A stretch of DNA of 41,980 bases from UBA1731 sp045595285. Lineage in GTDB: Bacteria; Verrucomicrobiota; Kiritimatiellia; RFP12; UBA1067. Position 1 is the first letter of the stretch. The number at the start of each line of letters is the position of its first letter. Of the stretch, positions 27,945 to 34,466 are shown piece after piece. The translations under genes were made by a program, and so were the position numbers. Under the pieces are notes generated by a model, which saw only the letters and a program-made list of their open reading frames with translations, had not been told where the DNA came from and did no database searches. The DNA is taken from positions 1 to 41,980 of the forward strand of contig JAZOAC010000163.1 of the NCBI GenBank assembly GCA_045595285.1, read 5' to 3'.

Positions 27945-28247
27945 CATCTCGATGCGATAGTCTGTTCGAACGATATCGCCGCCTTGAAACTTTCCAAAAC
28001 GCTTGCAAAGCTTAATGTGCGCATTCCGGAAGATGTCATGCTTGCGGGATTTGACGATCTAGTTGAGGCCGGCAGGATGAAACCGGCACTGACATCGGTC
28101 CGTCAACCGTGCTTTGATTTGGCGACAACGGCGTTTTTGACCTTGCTGGAGCGAATGGAGAATCCTGATCTGCCTCCGCATCAGATATTGCTTGATACGT
28201 CACTTGTTGTCCATGAATCAACATCAGTCCTGGTCGATTGCCGATGA
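27945..28247 (+). pseudogene. C-terminal remnant of a LacI-family regulator
   Basis: About 100 codons of a periplasmic-binding-type effector domain: DAIVCSNDIAALKLSKTL, then VRIPEDVMLAGFDDL, ALTSVRQP and LVVHESTS, all standard LacI/GalR C-terminal signatures. The DNA-binding half is absent. The reading frame is interrupted by TAG at 27942 and continues in frame upstream to the ATG of the mobile-element left end at 27891, so a read-through product would start with the transposase codons. No usable start or ribosome binding site of its own is seen (a TTG at 27984 is possible). It is unrelated in sequence to the intact regulator gene at 33182. Confidence 0.7.
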
Positions 28248-28351
28248 TTGCCTATCACTATCTTGCAGGGTATATCTTGAACGGATGAGATAGAATACTT
28301 TTCGCCATTTGGCGAACTCCATGTGTCAGGATTTTGCCGTCCTGTCAAGTG

Positions 28352-28410
28352 TTGTGGCAATATATTGCTGTAATATATAAAAACGATTGTTTACGGCAAT
28401 ATGTTATGAT
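28352..28410 (+). promoter_or_regulatory. hipBA promoter region with a palindromic operator candidate
   Basis: GCAATATATTGC at 28357-28368 is a perfect 12-bp palindrome, and a degenerate half copy (GCAATATGTTAT) follows at 28396-28407. TGTTATGAT (28402-28410) is an extended -10 just 5 nt before the ATG at 28416, so the mRNA would be leaderless. An alternative start is TTGTGG (28352-28357) with TATATA at 28374-28379. A HipB-like regulator binding these repeats would shut off its own operon, as known for E. coli hipBA. Confidence 0.45.
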
Positions 28411-28415
28411 AAAAT

Positions 28416-28766
28416 ATGAGCATGAATTTAAACATTGAAGATTCAATCCATTTGATAAGTCCAGCGGATGTATTATCTACATTGCGCGAATGGGTAAAGC
28501 TTTCTCGCCAACGTATGGGGCTTACTCAAGGAGAATTGTCGAAGAAATCCAATGTTCCGGCGACGACTATTTCACGCTTGGAGCGTACTGGGCTAGCTTC
28601 GAGTGATTCCTTAAGTCGTGTTCTGTTTGCGCTTGATCAACTAGATTCGTTTCATGATTTTCTCAAGGAGAGGCTACGTTTCGCGTCTTTTCCAAAAACT
28701 CTTGAAGATGAAGTTCCTAATAAGAAAATATTGCGTGTACGGCATAAAAGAGGGAACGAAAAATGA
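28416..28766 (+). CDS. HipB-like XRE-family antitoxin
   Basis: 116 residues with an XRE/Cro-C1 helix-turn-helix (about 23-78: LREWVKLSRQRMGLTQGELS and ATTISRLERTG). The C-terminal tail is basic. It would neutralise and co-repress with the HipA-like kinase encoded immediately downstream (4-nt ATGA overlap). Longer than E. coli HipB (88 residues) because of an N-terminal extension of about 15 residues. A second ATG at 28422 is possible. Codon use and base composition are more AT-rich than in the flanking metabolic genes, which suggests acquisition by transfer. Confidence 0.8.
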   Translation: MSMNLNIEDSIHLISPADVLSTLREWVKLSRQRMGLTQGELSKKSNVPATTISRLERTGLASSDSLSRVLFALDQLDSFHDFLKERLRFASFPKTLEDEVPNKKILRVRHKRGNEK

Positions 28767-29929
28767 AATTGAATGTATCCTTTAGGTTCTCGCCCAACCG
28801 TGTTGTTCCTGTGGGGACGCTATATCAAAACGGCAGGGATTCGGCGTTTGAATATGCAAAGTCCTTTTTTGCGGAAAAACTTAACCCGGCTCCGTTTCGT
28901 CTACCTGTAAAAGAGGGTGTAAATATTTTCGATTGGTCTGGTGGTATGGAGACATTCGGCATGTTTGAAGATTCATTGCCGGATGGTTGGGGTAGGCGGC
29001 TTGTTGATGTGATGTTTAGGAAAAGGAATGGGCGGCTACCTGCTGTGTTAGAACGGCTAGCTTGTGTTGGAAGCTCAGGAATGGGAGCTTTAGTATATGA
29101 GCCTGAAGATAACCCAGCTCAGCAGTATACAGAATTTGATTTAGCGGCTATTGCATCTGATGCCATGAACTTCGAATCTGGTCTTGCAGAGGATGTCTTG
29201 CCGCAAGTGCGACGAGCGGGCGGGAGTTCCGGCGGCGCAAGACCAAAAGCATTTATTGGCTATAATCCAAAGACAGGAGAGGTTTGTGCTGAATCGGAGA
29301 CGCTGCCAGATGGATTTGAGCATTGGCTCGTCAAGTTTAATACGAAACGTGACGGTGATTGCTCGGGCGAGCTTGAGTATAGCTATTATAAGGCGGCGCT
29401 GGCAGCGGGAGTAGATATGTCGCCATGCCGATTGTTAGAGACCTCTGCTGGAAAGTTCTTTGCAACAAAGCGTTTTGATAGAAGAGGTACTGGTGAGCGC
29501 TTGCATCTAGCATCAGTAGCCGGCTTATTGCATGCAAATTTTAGAATACCTGGTGATGAATATGAGATAATATTCAAGTTGACGGATGCGTTGACTCATG
29601 ATTATTCGGCGAAGAAGGAACTTTTTAGGCGAGTTGCATTGAATGTTTTTGCCCACAACAGGGATGATCATCTGAAAAATTTCGGCTTTTTAATGGATGC
29701 AAACGGTGTTTGGAAGCTTGCGCCATTTTACGATTTTACTTATGCTGAAGGGCCGAACGGATGGCATACACTTTCAATTGCTGGAGAAGGGGCGAATCCG
29801 AGAGAGGATGATCTGCTAAGGCTGGCTGTCCGTGTTAATCTATCGGTGAAAGACGCAAAAGAAGTAATTGAGATGACGAAAGAGGCTTGTTTTAGCATAC
29901 AAACATCTATTCTTCCGCACCAACTCTAA
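28763..29929 (+). CDS. HipA-like serine/threonine kinase toxin
   Basis: 388 residues, shorter than E. coli HipA (440). N-terminal subdomain (about 10-115, VGTLYQNG ... DSLPDGWGRRLVD ... GMGALVYEPE); then the loop AGGSSGGARPKA (152-163), which in HipA carries the autophosphorylated Ser and lines the ATP site; Lys191 (WLVKFN) for ATP; the catalytic HNRDDHLKN (298-306) with Asp301; and YDF with metal-binding Asp324. In known systems HipA phosphorylates a tRNA synthetase and drives persistence; some homologues act in phage defence. All key residues are present, so it is probably active. It is coupled to hipB. AT-rich like its neighbours. Confidence 0.88.
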   Translation: MKLNVSFRFSPNRVVPVGTLYQNGRDSAFEYAKSFFAEKLNPAPFRLPVKEGVNIFDWSGGMETFGMFEDSLPDGWGRRLVDVMFRKRNGRLPAVLERLACVGSSGMGALVYEPEDNPAQQYTEFDLAAIASDAMNFESGLAEDVLPQVRRAGGSSGGARPKAFIGYNPKTGEVCAESETLPDGFEHWLVKFNTKRDGDCSGELEYSYYKAALAAGVDMSPCRLLETSAGKFFATKRFDRRGTGERLHLASVAGLLHANFRIPGDEYEIIFKLTDALTHDYSAKKELFRRVALNVFAHNRDDHLKNFGFLMDANGVWKLAPFYDFTYAEGPNGWHTLSIAGEGANPREDDLLRLAVRVNLSVKDAKEVIEMTKEACFSIQTSILPHQL

Positions 29930-30014
29930 GCGTGAGCTCCACTTCCTCTGTTCGACTTCGACTTTCATCTCAAACCTCCTTTCTAGTATATTCTCCGTTC
30001 CCAATAGGAAAAAA

Positions 30015-30038
30015 GTGGGAAAACCAGTGGGAAAACCA
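30015..30038. repeat. Tandem 12-bp duplication in the hipA to XRE gap
   Basis: GTGGGAAAACCA occurs twice back to back (30015-30026, 30027-30038). It lies in the gap 29930-30415, which shows no convincing gene on the + strand: the short open frames there have no ribosome binding sites or recognisable domains. The translated repeat (GKPVGKPV) could be a trace of a lost coding region. Confidence 0.6.
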
Positions 30039-30415
30039 GTTGTTGGATTGTGGAAATATAGTGTACAATCTAGAATATTTAAAGAGGTTTTGCAAGTGCC
30101 TCTATATATGAGAATTGAATACGAAACGGGGGGGGATCAGATTCCGGAAAATGAGAATTCGGTTCGGAATAATTCTCTCGATTCTGATGAGACAGCGGAT
30201 CAATGAGAACATGGTTAGGACTGATTCTCAAGATTATGGTGCGGACGAAATCTTATATACTATCGGAATTGTGTTATTTGACAAAATCAATCGGTTAATG
30301 CGCGAAATTACAATTCTTTTCAGGGTCTCTCCCCAGTTGTTCCCTTCTATCACTTGAAAGAAGGCTCGTTCTGCATTATACCTCTGCGTGATATATCCAT
30401 GAAGGGCTTGCATCT

Positions 30416-30445
30416 TTGACCGCGGCATATCACGTGTGATATAAT
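30416..30445 (+). promoter_or_regulatory. Promoter and operator of the XRE/KilA-N operon
   Basis: TTGACC (30416-30421), 18-nt spacer, TATAAT (30440-30445) with TGA in front (TGATATAAT, an exact extended -10). Overlapping the -10 is the inverted repeat ATATCAC-GT-GTGATAT (30427-30442), with 7-bp arms. A further half site, GTGATAT, lies at 30388-30394. The XRE protein encoded next is the natural candidate to bind it. The ATG at 30454 is 8 nt after the -10, so the mRNA should be leaderless or nearly so. Confidence 0.65.
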
Positions 30446-30453
30446 TCACGGCA

Positions 30454-30834
30454 ATGAACAAACTACAACTTTCCACGCGGCAATCATCGGAATCGACGGC
30501 GAAGCATACCTTCGATACAGTTAGGCTCATTGACGAAAGAATGCGTGTAAACGCACTACGCACCATGAGCCTTGCAATGGCGGAGGCTAAGAAACGGTCT
30601 GGACTAAGCCAATCAGCCATTGCAAGACGGCTTGGCATGCCACAGCCCAACGTATCGCGCATCGAGCATAGCGAGGTCGTTTCGTTCAACACGTTTGCGG
30701 ACTATCTTATGGCGTGTGGCTTCGGATTCACTATTGATTTGCGACCTGTAGATTTCACGCTTTGCGAGGATTCCTATTTCAACCCCGCGATTCCAGAGAA
30801 ACAAGATGGATTTACTGCAAGGACCAGAAAATGA
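30454..30834 (+). CDS. XRE-family helix-turn-helix regulator (antitoxin-like)
   Basis: 126 residues. The HTH spans about residues 38-92: SLAMAEAKKRSGLSQSAIARRLGMPQPNVSRIE is a textbook XRE pattern, with a HigA-like continuation (FADYLMACGFGFTIDLRPVD). The first 30 residues are polar. It is followed, with a 4-nt ATGA overlap, by the KilA-N gene, a layout common to toxin-antitoxin and phage repressor/antirepressor pairs. It has no Shine-Dalgarno; the promoter sits directly before the ATG. It probably represses its own operon through the inverted repeat over the -10. Confidence 0.8.
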   Translation: MNKLQLSTRQSSESTAKHTFDTVRLIDERMRVNALRTMSLAMAEAKKRSGLSQSAIARRLGMPQPNVSRIEHSEVVSFNTFADYLMACGFGFTIDLRPVDFTLCEDSYFNPAIPEKQDGFTARTRK

Positions 30835-31649
30835 AAAGCAATAATGAACTCAACGTAAATGGTACAGTTGTGCGCGTGATTCGCTACAATGGCGCGGATT
30901 ATGTCTGCATAACTGATATTGCGGCGTTGCGGAATCCAATTGAGCCGAAGGATGTTGTCAAGAACTGGATGCGAAGCCGGGCTACGATATCCTTCCTTGG
31001 CCTCTGGGAGAAACTGCACAACCCCAATTTTAAAGGGGTCGAATTCGACCCCCTTTTGGCGATGGCCGGTGACAATGCTTTTACGATGAGTCCGACGCGT
31101 TGGATTGATGAGTTTAATGCGGCAGGCTTTGTTTGCAAATTGGGGCGTGGCGGTGGAACGTTCGCACATAGGGACATCGCCTTTGAGTTTGCTTCTTGGG
31201 TGTCGGCGGAATTCAAACTTTATCTCATCACGGAATTCGAAAGGCTTAAAGCCAAAGAGCAGGAACTTATCGGATGGTCGGCGAAGCGGGAACTTGCCAA
31301 GATCAACTACCGCATCCACACGGACGCCATCCAGCAAAATCTTATTCCAGCCGCTGTAACGCGCTCACAGATGAACATAATCTACGCGAGCGAAGCGGAT
31401 GTGCTGAATGTGGCACTTTTCGGCATGACGCACCAGCAATGGCAAGCCGCAAACCCAACGCTCAAGGGCAATCAGCGCGACTACGCCACCATCAATCAGC
31501 TTATCTGCATCTCCAACATGGAGAACATCAACGCCGTAATGATCAATGATGGCATTCCCCAACCCCAGCGGTTGAAGAAACTGAATGAAATCGCCATCCA
31601 GCAAATGCGCATCTTGTCAGAGGTCGATGGAAGAAAGTTTCTGAAATAG
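30831..31649 (+). CDS. KilA-N domain protein
   Basis: 272 residues from the ATG in the ATGA overlap with the XRE gene. The KilA-N DNA-binding domain covers about residues 10-130: VRVIRYNGADYVCITDIA, then VVKNWMRSRATISFLGLWE, NPNFKGVEF, the SPTRWIDEFNAAGF helix and HRDIAFEFASWVSAEFKLYLITEFERLK. The C-terminal 120 residues are helical with no motif I recognise (ASEADVLNVALFGMTHQQW). KilA-N proteins are phage or plasmid regulators and antirepressors and occur in many gut bacterial genomes. The target is unknown. Pairing with an autoregulated XRE gene suggests a toxin-antitoxin-like or prophage-derived switch. Confidence 0.82.
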   Translation: MKSNNELNVNGTVVRVIRYNGADYVCITDIAALRNPIEPKDVVKNWMRSRATISFLGLWEKLHNPNFKGVEFDPLLAMAGDNAFTMSPTRWIDEFNAAGFVCKLGRGGGTFAHRDIAFEFASWVSAEFKLYLITEFERLKAKEQELIGWSAKRELAKINYRIHTDAIQQNLIPAAVTRSQMNIIYASEADVLNVALFGMTHQQWQAANPTLKGNQRDYATINQLICISNMENINAVMINDGIPQPQRLKKLNEIAIQQMRILSEVDGRKFLK

Positions 31650-31682
31650 TCGTGCTTACAATGGACAAAAAAGAGGTGTAAT

Positions 31683-32609
31683 ATGCGTTTCGAATTAAAG
31701 GATTATCACAAGAACGTATCAAATGAAGAGTTAATAAATGATGTTACAAAGACGGCTAAAAGATTAGGGCTATCGTCTTTGACGGTAAATGTATATTCCC
31801 AAAATGGCGCTTTTCATCCTAGCACGCTTATTCGACGTTTTGGGGGATGGAAAGAAGTTCTTACATTGAGTCATTTGGAGATTGAAAGGAATCAGCGTTT
31901 TAGAATAAATGTGTCGGGCGCCGATATTGTAAAAGACGTCATAAGAGTTAAGGACGTTTATGGTAAAGACACAATCACGCGCAAAGAATATGATGTCTAT
32001 GGTATCTATCATAGCTCAACATTGATTAAGCATGGGATGTCGTGGAACAAAATTTTAAAAATGTCAGGTTTAAAACTTAATGTGAACCGGAATATTTCAA
32101 CGAAAAGTCTTCTTGAAGAAATAGAAAGGCTTTGGACAAAGCTGGGGAGACAGCCAACGGCAACAGATATTAGGAATGGCGAATCAATTTATTCGTTAAA
32201 TACATTTACCCGCCACTTTGGCGGTTGGAGGAATGCATTAATCGCTTTCATAAAATATGTCAATAAAGAAGATGAACAGGAACCCGTAGCCGGTGAACAA
32301 GAGCCTGCAGTCACAGAAAATCCAGTAAATCAATCATTGCCAAAATCGGCATTGATTGTTCAGAACGTGGCAGCAGACGATACGAAAAAACATAAGACTC
32401 CAAGAGAGCCGAATCTACGATTACGGTTCAAGGTTTTACAACGGGACCAGTTTAGGTGCTGTAGTTGCGGCGCGTCTCCGGCAAGAGATCCGGGCGTCAA
32501 ATTACATGTAGATCACATCTTCCCTTGGTCAAAAGGAGGGGAAACAGTCTTTGAGAACCTGCAGACACTATGTTCGAAATGTAATGGTGGCAAAAGCAAT
32601 TTAACCTGA
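31683..32609 (+). CDS. HNH endonuclease with three N-terminal HNH-associated repeats
   Basis: 308 residues. Three repeats of about 50 residues (approx. 12-65, 78-133, 140-193) share the pattern 'E-L-I-x-x-V/I-x-x-x-x-x-x-L-G ... Y-x-x-x-x-F-H/S-x-x-T-L/F-x-R-x-F-G-G-W-x-x-x-L', as in the repeats that accompany HNH nucleases and bind DNA. A polar linker (200-240) precedes the nuclease: C259-x2-C262, HVDHIFPWSKGG with His278, Asn292 (ENLQ) and C297-x2-C300. The Cys pairs hold zinc and the His/Asn bind the catalytic metal. Likely a site-specific or homing/defence nuclease. GAGGTG lies 5 nt before the ATG. AT-rich; it starts 33 nt after the KilA-N gene, possibly in the same transcript. Confidence 0.85.
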   Translation: MRFELKDYHKNVSNEELINDVTKTAKRLGLSSLTVNVYSQNGAFHPSTLIRRFGGWKEVLTLSHLEIERNQRFRINVSGADIVKDVIRVKDVYGKDTITRKEYDVYGIYHSSTLIKHGMSWNKILKMSGLKLNVNRNISTKSLLEEIERLWTKLGRQPTATDIRNGESIYSLNTFTRHFGGWRNALIAFIKYVNKEDEQEPVAGEQEPAVTENPVNQSLPKSALIVQNVAADDTKKHKTPREPNLRLRFKVLQRDQFRCCSCGASPARDPGVKLHVDHIFPWSKGGETVFENLQTLCSKCNGGKSNLT

Positions 32610-32662
32610 GGAATCCGACAATTACGTAAAATAACTCATAATATGGAATGTCAGGAGAATGT

Positions 32663-33073
32663 ATGATGACCCTTGAAGAACTACAAAACCTAATCACGTC
32701 TGGCGAGGGCGAGACGCTGGAAGGAGGAATGAAGGGTCAGAGCTTATTGATACAGTAAAATTGATACAGTAGCAGAGTTTTTGGTATAATGTCCGTATGG
32801 GAAAGAACAGGGTTGTCGAGCAGAACAGATGCTATCACCTTGTCAGCCGGCTTGCGCACCGTGTGTTTTTCCTTGACGACGGGGAGAAGGACCGCGCGGT
32901 TGCGCTGATGCGCCGCGTAGAGGCAGGAGTACAAGCTATCATGAGTTACTGTATCAATTGACCCTTCTCCCTCACTTAAGATACTACATGACGCCGCTGA
33001 TGGAGAAGGGACTTGTCGAAAGAACCGATCCCGAAAATCCGATGTCGCCTAGGCAGAAGTACAAGCTAGCATG
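32663..33073 (+). pseudogene. AlbA_2/Schlafen-type ATP-binding protein gene, gutted and split by element copy B
   Basis: The 5' fragment (32663-32722) has an AGGAG ribosome binding site (32653-32657) and encodes MMTLEELQNLITSGEGETLE, the typical AlbA_2 (divergent AAA-4) opening normally followed by FK. It then enters the element and stops at 32756. The 3' fragment (about 32974-33073) encodes LRYYMTPLMEKGLVERT, then PENPMSPRQKYKLA, the usual winged-helix C-terminus of the same proteins ('PL-x-E-x-G-L-I-E-R-T ... Q-K-Y-R-L'). Several hundred codons between them are missing. The gene is dead. Such proteins are frequent in defence islands. Confidence 0.6.
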
Positions 33074-33115
33074 AGTTACTGTATCAATAGAACTGTATCA
33101 ATAAGCTCTGACCCT
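32734..33115 (+). mobile_element. RAYT-derived element with terminal inverted repeats (copy B)
   Basis: The left terminus (32734-32771) and right terminus (33078-33115) are 38-bp inverted repeats with about three mismatches; each contains two TTGATACAGT-type units (CTGTATCAAT at the right). Between them lie the transposase 5' end (32797-32961), an inner incomplete right end (TTACTGTATCAATTGACCC, 32946-32964) and the 3' piece of the AlbA_2-type gene. The motif AGTACAAGCT followed by CATGAGTTACTGTATCAAT occurs twice (about 32929 and 33059), so the copy is probably two nested or recombined right ends. Confidence 0.72.
32797..32961 (+). pseudogene. Truncated Y1/RAYT transposase (copy B)
   Basis: 54 codons. 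NRVVEQNRCYHLVSRLAHR, FFLDDGEKDRAVALMRR is the N-terminal part of REP-associated tyrosine transposases. The catalytic His-x-His motif (normally in 'MSNHFH', directly after this region) and the catalytic Tyr are gone, replaced by AGVQAIMSYCIN from the element's right end. The upstream TGGTATAAT (32782-32790) is 6 nt before the ATG, so a transcript would be leaderless. It is inactive as a transposase. Confidence 0.75.
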
Positions 33116-33154
33116 TTTGCCCCCTGACCCTTTTGCCCCTGACCCTTTTGCCTC
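33110..33154. repeat. Three tandem 15-bp units at the right end of copy B
   Basis: TGACCCTTTTGCCCC at 33110-33124 and 33125-33139, and a third unit differing only in its last bases (33140-33154). The first unit overlaps the element terminus (CTCTGACCC). The complementary GGGTCA stands at the left end of all copies, and is doubled at 41632-41665. Confidence 0.85.
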
Positions 33155-33162
33155 TCGGATTT

Positions 33163-33171
33163 TGCTATAAT
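33163..33171 (+). promoter_or_regulatory. Extended -10 promoter of the XylR-type regulator gene
   Basis: TGCTATAAT fits TGnTATAAT exactly. It ends 10 nt before the ATG at 33182, with no Shine-Dalgarno in between, so the regulator mRNA should be leaderless or nearly so. Confidence 0.55.
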
Positions 33172-33181
33172 ATTCGTCAAC

Positions 33182-34327
33182 ATGAAGTCCGTTCTTTTCT
33201 TCATCTCATCGACTAGACACGCCTGCCGCGACAGGCTTGAAGGCATAGGTATCTATGCACGGGAGCGCGGCTGGCATGTCCAGGTCATCGAGCGCGCGTT
33301 TCACAAGGTGAATGTGCGGCAGCAGCTTGAGTTCTGGAAGCCGATAGGCGTAATAGCGGAGTGCGGAAGCGGTGCTACGGAGCTCAATGCCTCGGCGTTC
33401 GGCGGTTTGCCGACGGTGTATTTCGACGCGGACCGCGAGACGCGCGGACCTGGCCGCTACATCGGATCGGACTCGTCCAGCATCGCTCGCATTGCCGCGC
33501 AGCATCTGCTTGCGCTGAAGCTGCCGCATTATGCCTTTGCCGCGTTCCGGCTTCCGCTCTTCTGGTCCAGGGCAAGACGTGATGCGTTTACGCGTGAGAT
33601 CGTGCGTGCGGGGAAGAGGTGTGCCGTGTTCGATCCCGGGCACGAGCAGTCGCCGAGCGCGAGGCAGAAGTCGCTTGCGGAGTGGCTTCGCAATCTGCCG
33701 CGCCCGTGTGGCATATTCGCCGCGAACGACTATGTAGGGGAAGAAATAATCAACTTGTGCGCCCAGATCGGAATCGCGGTGCCGGACGACATCGCGGTCC
33801 TTGGCGTGGACAACGACGAGCAGATATGCGAGACTCTCATTCCGTCGCTTTCCTCCATCGCTCCCGACTTCGAGGGCGGCGGCTACCTTGCCGGCGAGAT
33901 GCTGGGGAGGATCATAGACGGTGTCGCGCCGAAAAACGAGGTGCGCCTCTTCACGGCAGACCGTGTCGTCGTGCGGCAGTCCACGCGTCGCATAGTCTGT
34001 GACCGCGCCAGGGTGGCGGAGGCGGTTGAGATGATCCGCAGATGCGCGTGCGACGGTATCTCCGTTTCGGACGTCGTGTCGTTCATGGGAGAGCCGCGCC
34101 GCACGGCTGAGATGCATTTCCGCGAGGCTACGGGGCGAAGCATCCATGCGGAGATCGACGAGGTCCGCTTTGCAAATGTGTTCAAGCTTCTTGGGAATCC
34201 GCGTCAGGAAATAGGAGCCATTCCGCAGCTTTGCGGTTTTTCCACCGGCGTTGCACTCAGGAAGGCATTCCTTCTCCGCACCGGGCTTTCCATGCGTGAC
34301 TGGCGTAGGCTAAACGCGGACAGGTAG
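33182..34327 (+). CDS. XylR-type transcriptional regulator (sugar-binding domain + AraC HTH)
   Basis: 381 residues. The first 265 are a LacI/periplasmic-binding-like effector domain: SSTRHACRDRLEGIGIYARERGW, FAANDYVGEEIINLCAQIGIAVPDDIAVLGVDND, then LSSIAPDFEGGGYLAGEML. Residues 275-378 are an AraC-type double helix-turn-helix (ISVSDVVSFMGEPRRTAEMHF, then IGAIPQLCGFSTGVALRKAF). This order, with the HTH at the C-terminus, is that of XylR regulators of xylose and other sugar operons. It most likely senses a sugar and activates the glycosidase genes that start 140 nt downstream, possibly through the inverted repeat at 34402. The ligand is unknown. Confidence 0.88.
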   Translation: MKSVLFFISSTRHACRDRLEGIGIYARERGWHVQVIERAFHKVNVRQQLEFWKPIGVIAECGSGATELNASAFGGLPTVYFDADRETRGPGRYIGSDSSSIARIAAQHLLALKLPHYAFAAFRLPLFWSRARRDAFTREIVRAGKRCAVFDPGHEQSPSARQKSLAEWLRNLPRPCGIFAANDYVGEEIINLCAQIGIAVPDDIAVLGVDNDEQICETLIPSLSSIAPDFEGGGYLAGEMLGRIIDGVAPKNEVRLFTADRVVVRQSTRRIVCDRARVAEAVEMIRRCACDGISVSDVVSFMGEPRRTAEMHFREATGRSIHAEIDEVRFANVFKLLGNPRQEIGAIPQLCGFSTGVALRKAFLLRTGLSMRDWRRLNADR

Positions 34328-34401
34328 CGCTCGTTCCTTTCGTCGCTGCCCGTCGCTGCCCGCCGGAATGACGTTGCGCAAAAGTAGCAGAAATATTTTT
34401 C

Positions 34402-34419
34402 GGGAAAGTATGTTCCCGT
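34402..34419. promoter_or_regulatory. Inverted repeat upstream of the GH92 gene, possible operator
   Basis: CGGGAA-AGTATG-TTCCCG: 6-bp perfect arms with a 6-nt centre, 48 nt before the GH92 start and 75 nt after the regulator gene. AAAGGAG at 34451-34457 is the ribosome binding site. The position fits a regulator site or a stem in the leader; binding by the XylR-type protein is a guess. Confidence 0.4.
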
Positions 34420-34466
34420 AATGTTGATGTGCGAAAATACGGCCTAGTTCAAAGGAGTCTTAGACC

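Noticed and set aside
30115..30357. Short + strand frames before the XRE gene (63 and 80 codons)
   Set aside because: No ribosome binding site, overlapping frames and no recognisable domain; kept only as a repeat-bearing gap.
33053..33154. CRISPR-like array at the repeated TGACCCTTTTG units
   Set aside because: The units are directly adjacent without spacers, and no cas gene is present; they belong to the element border.
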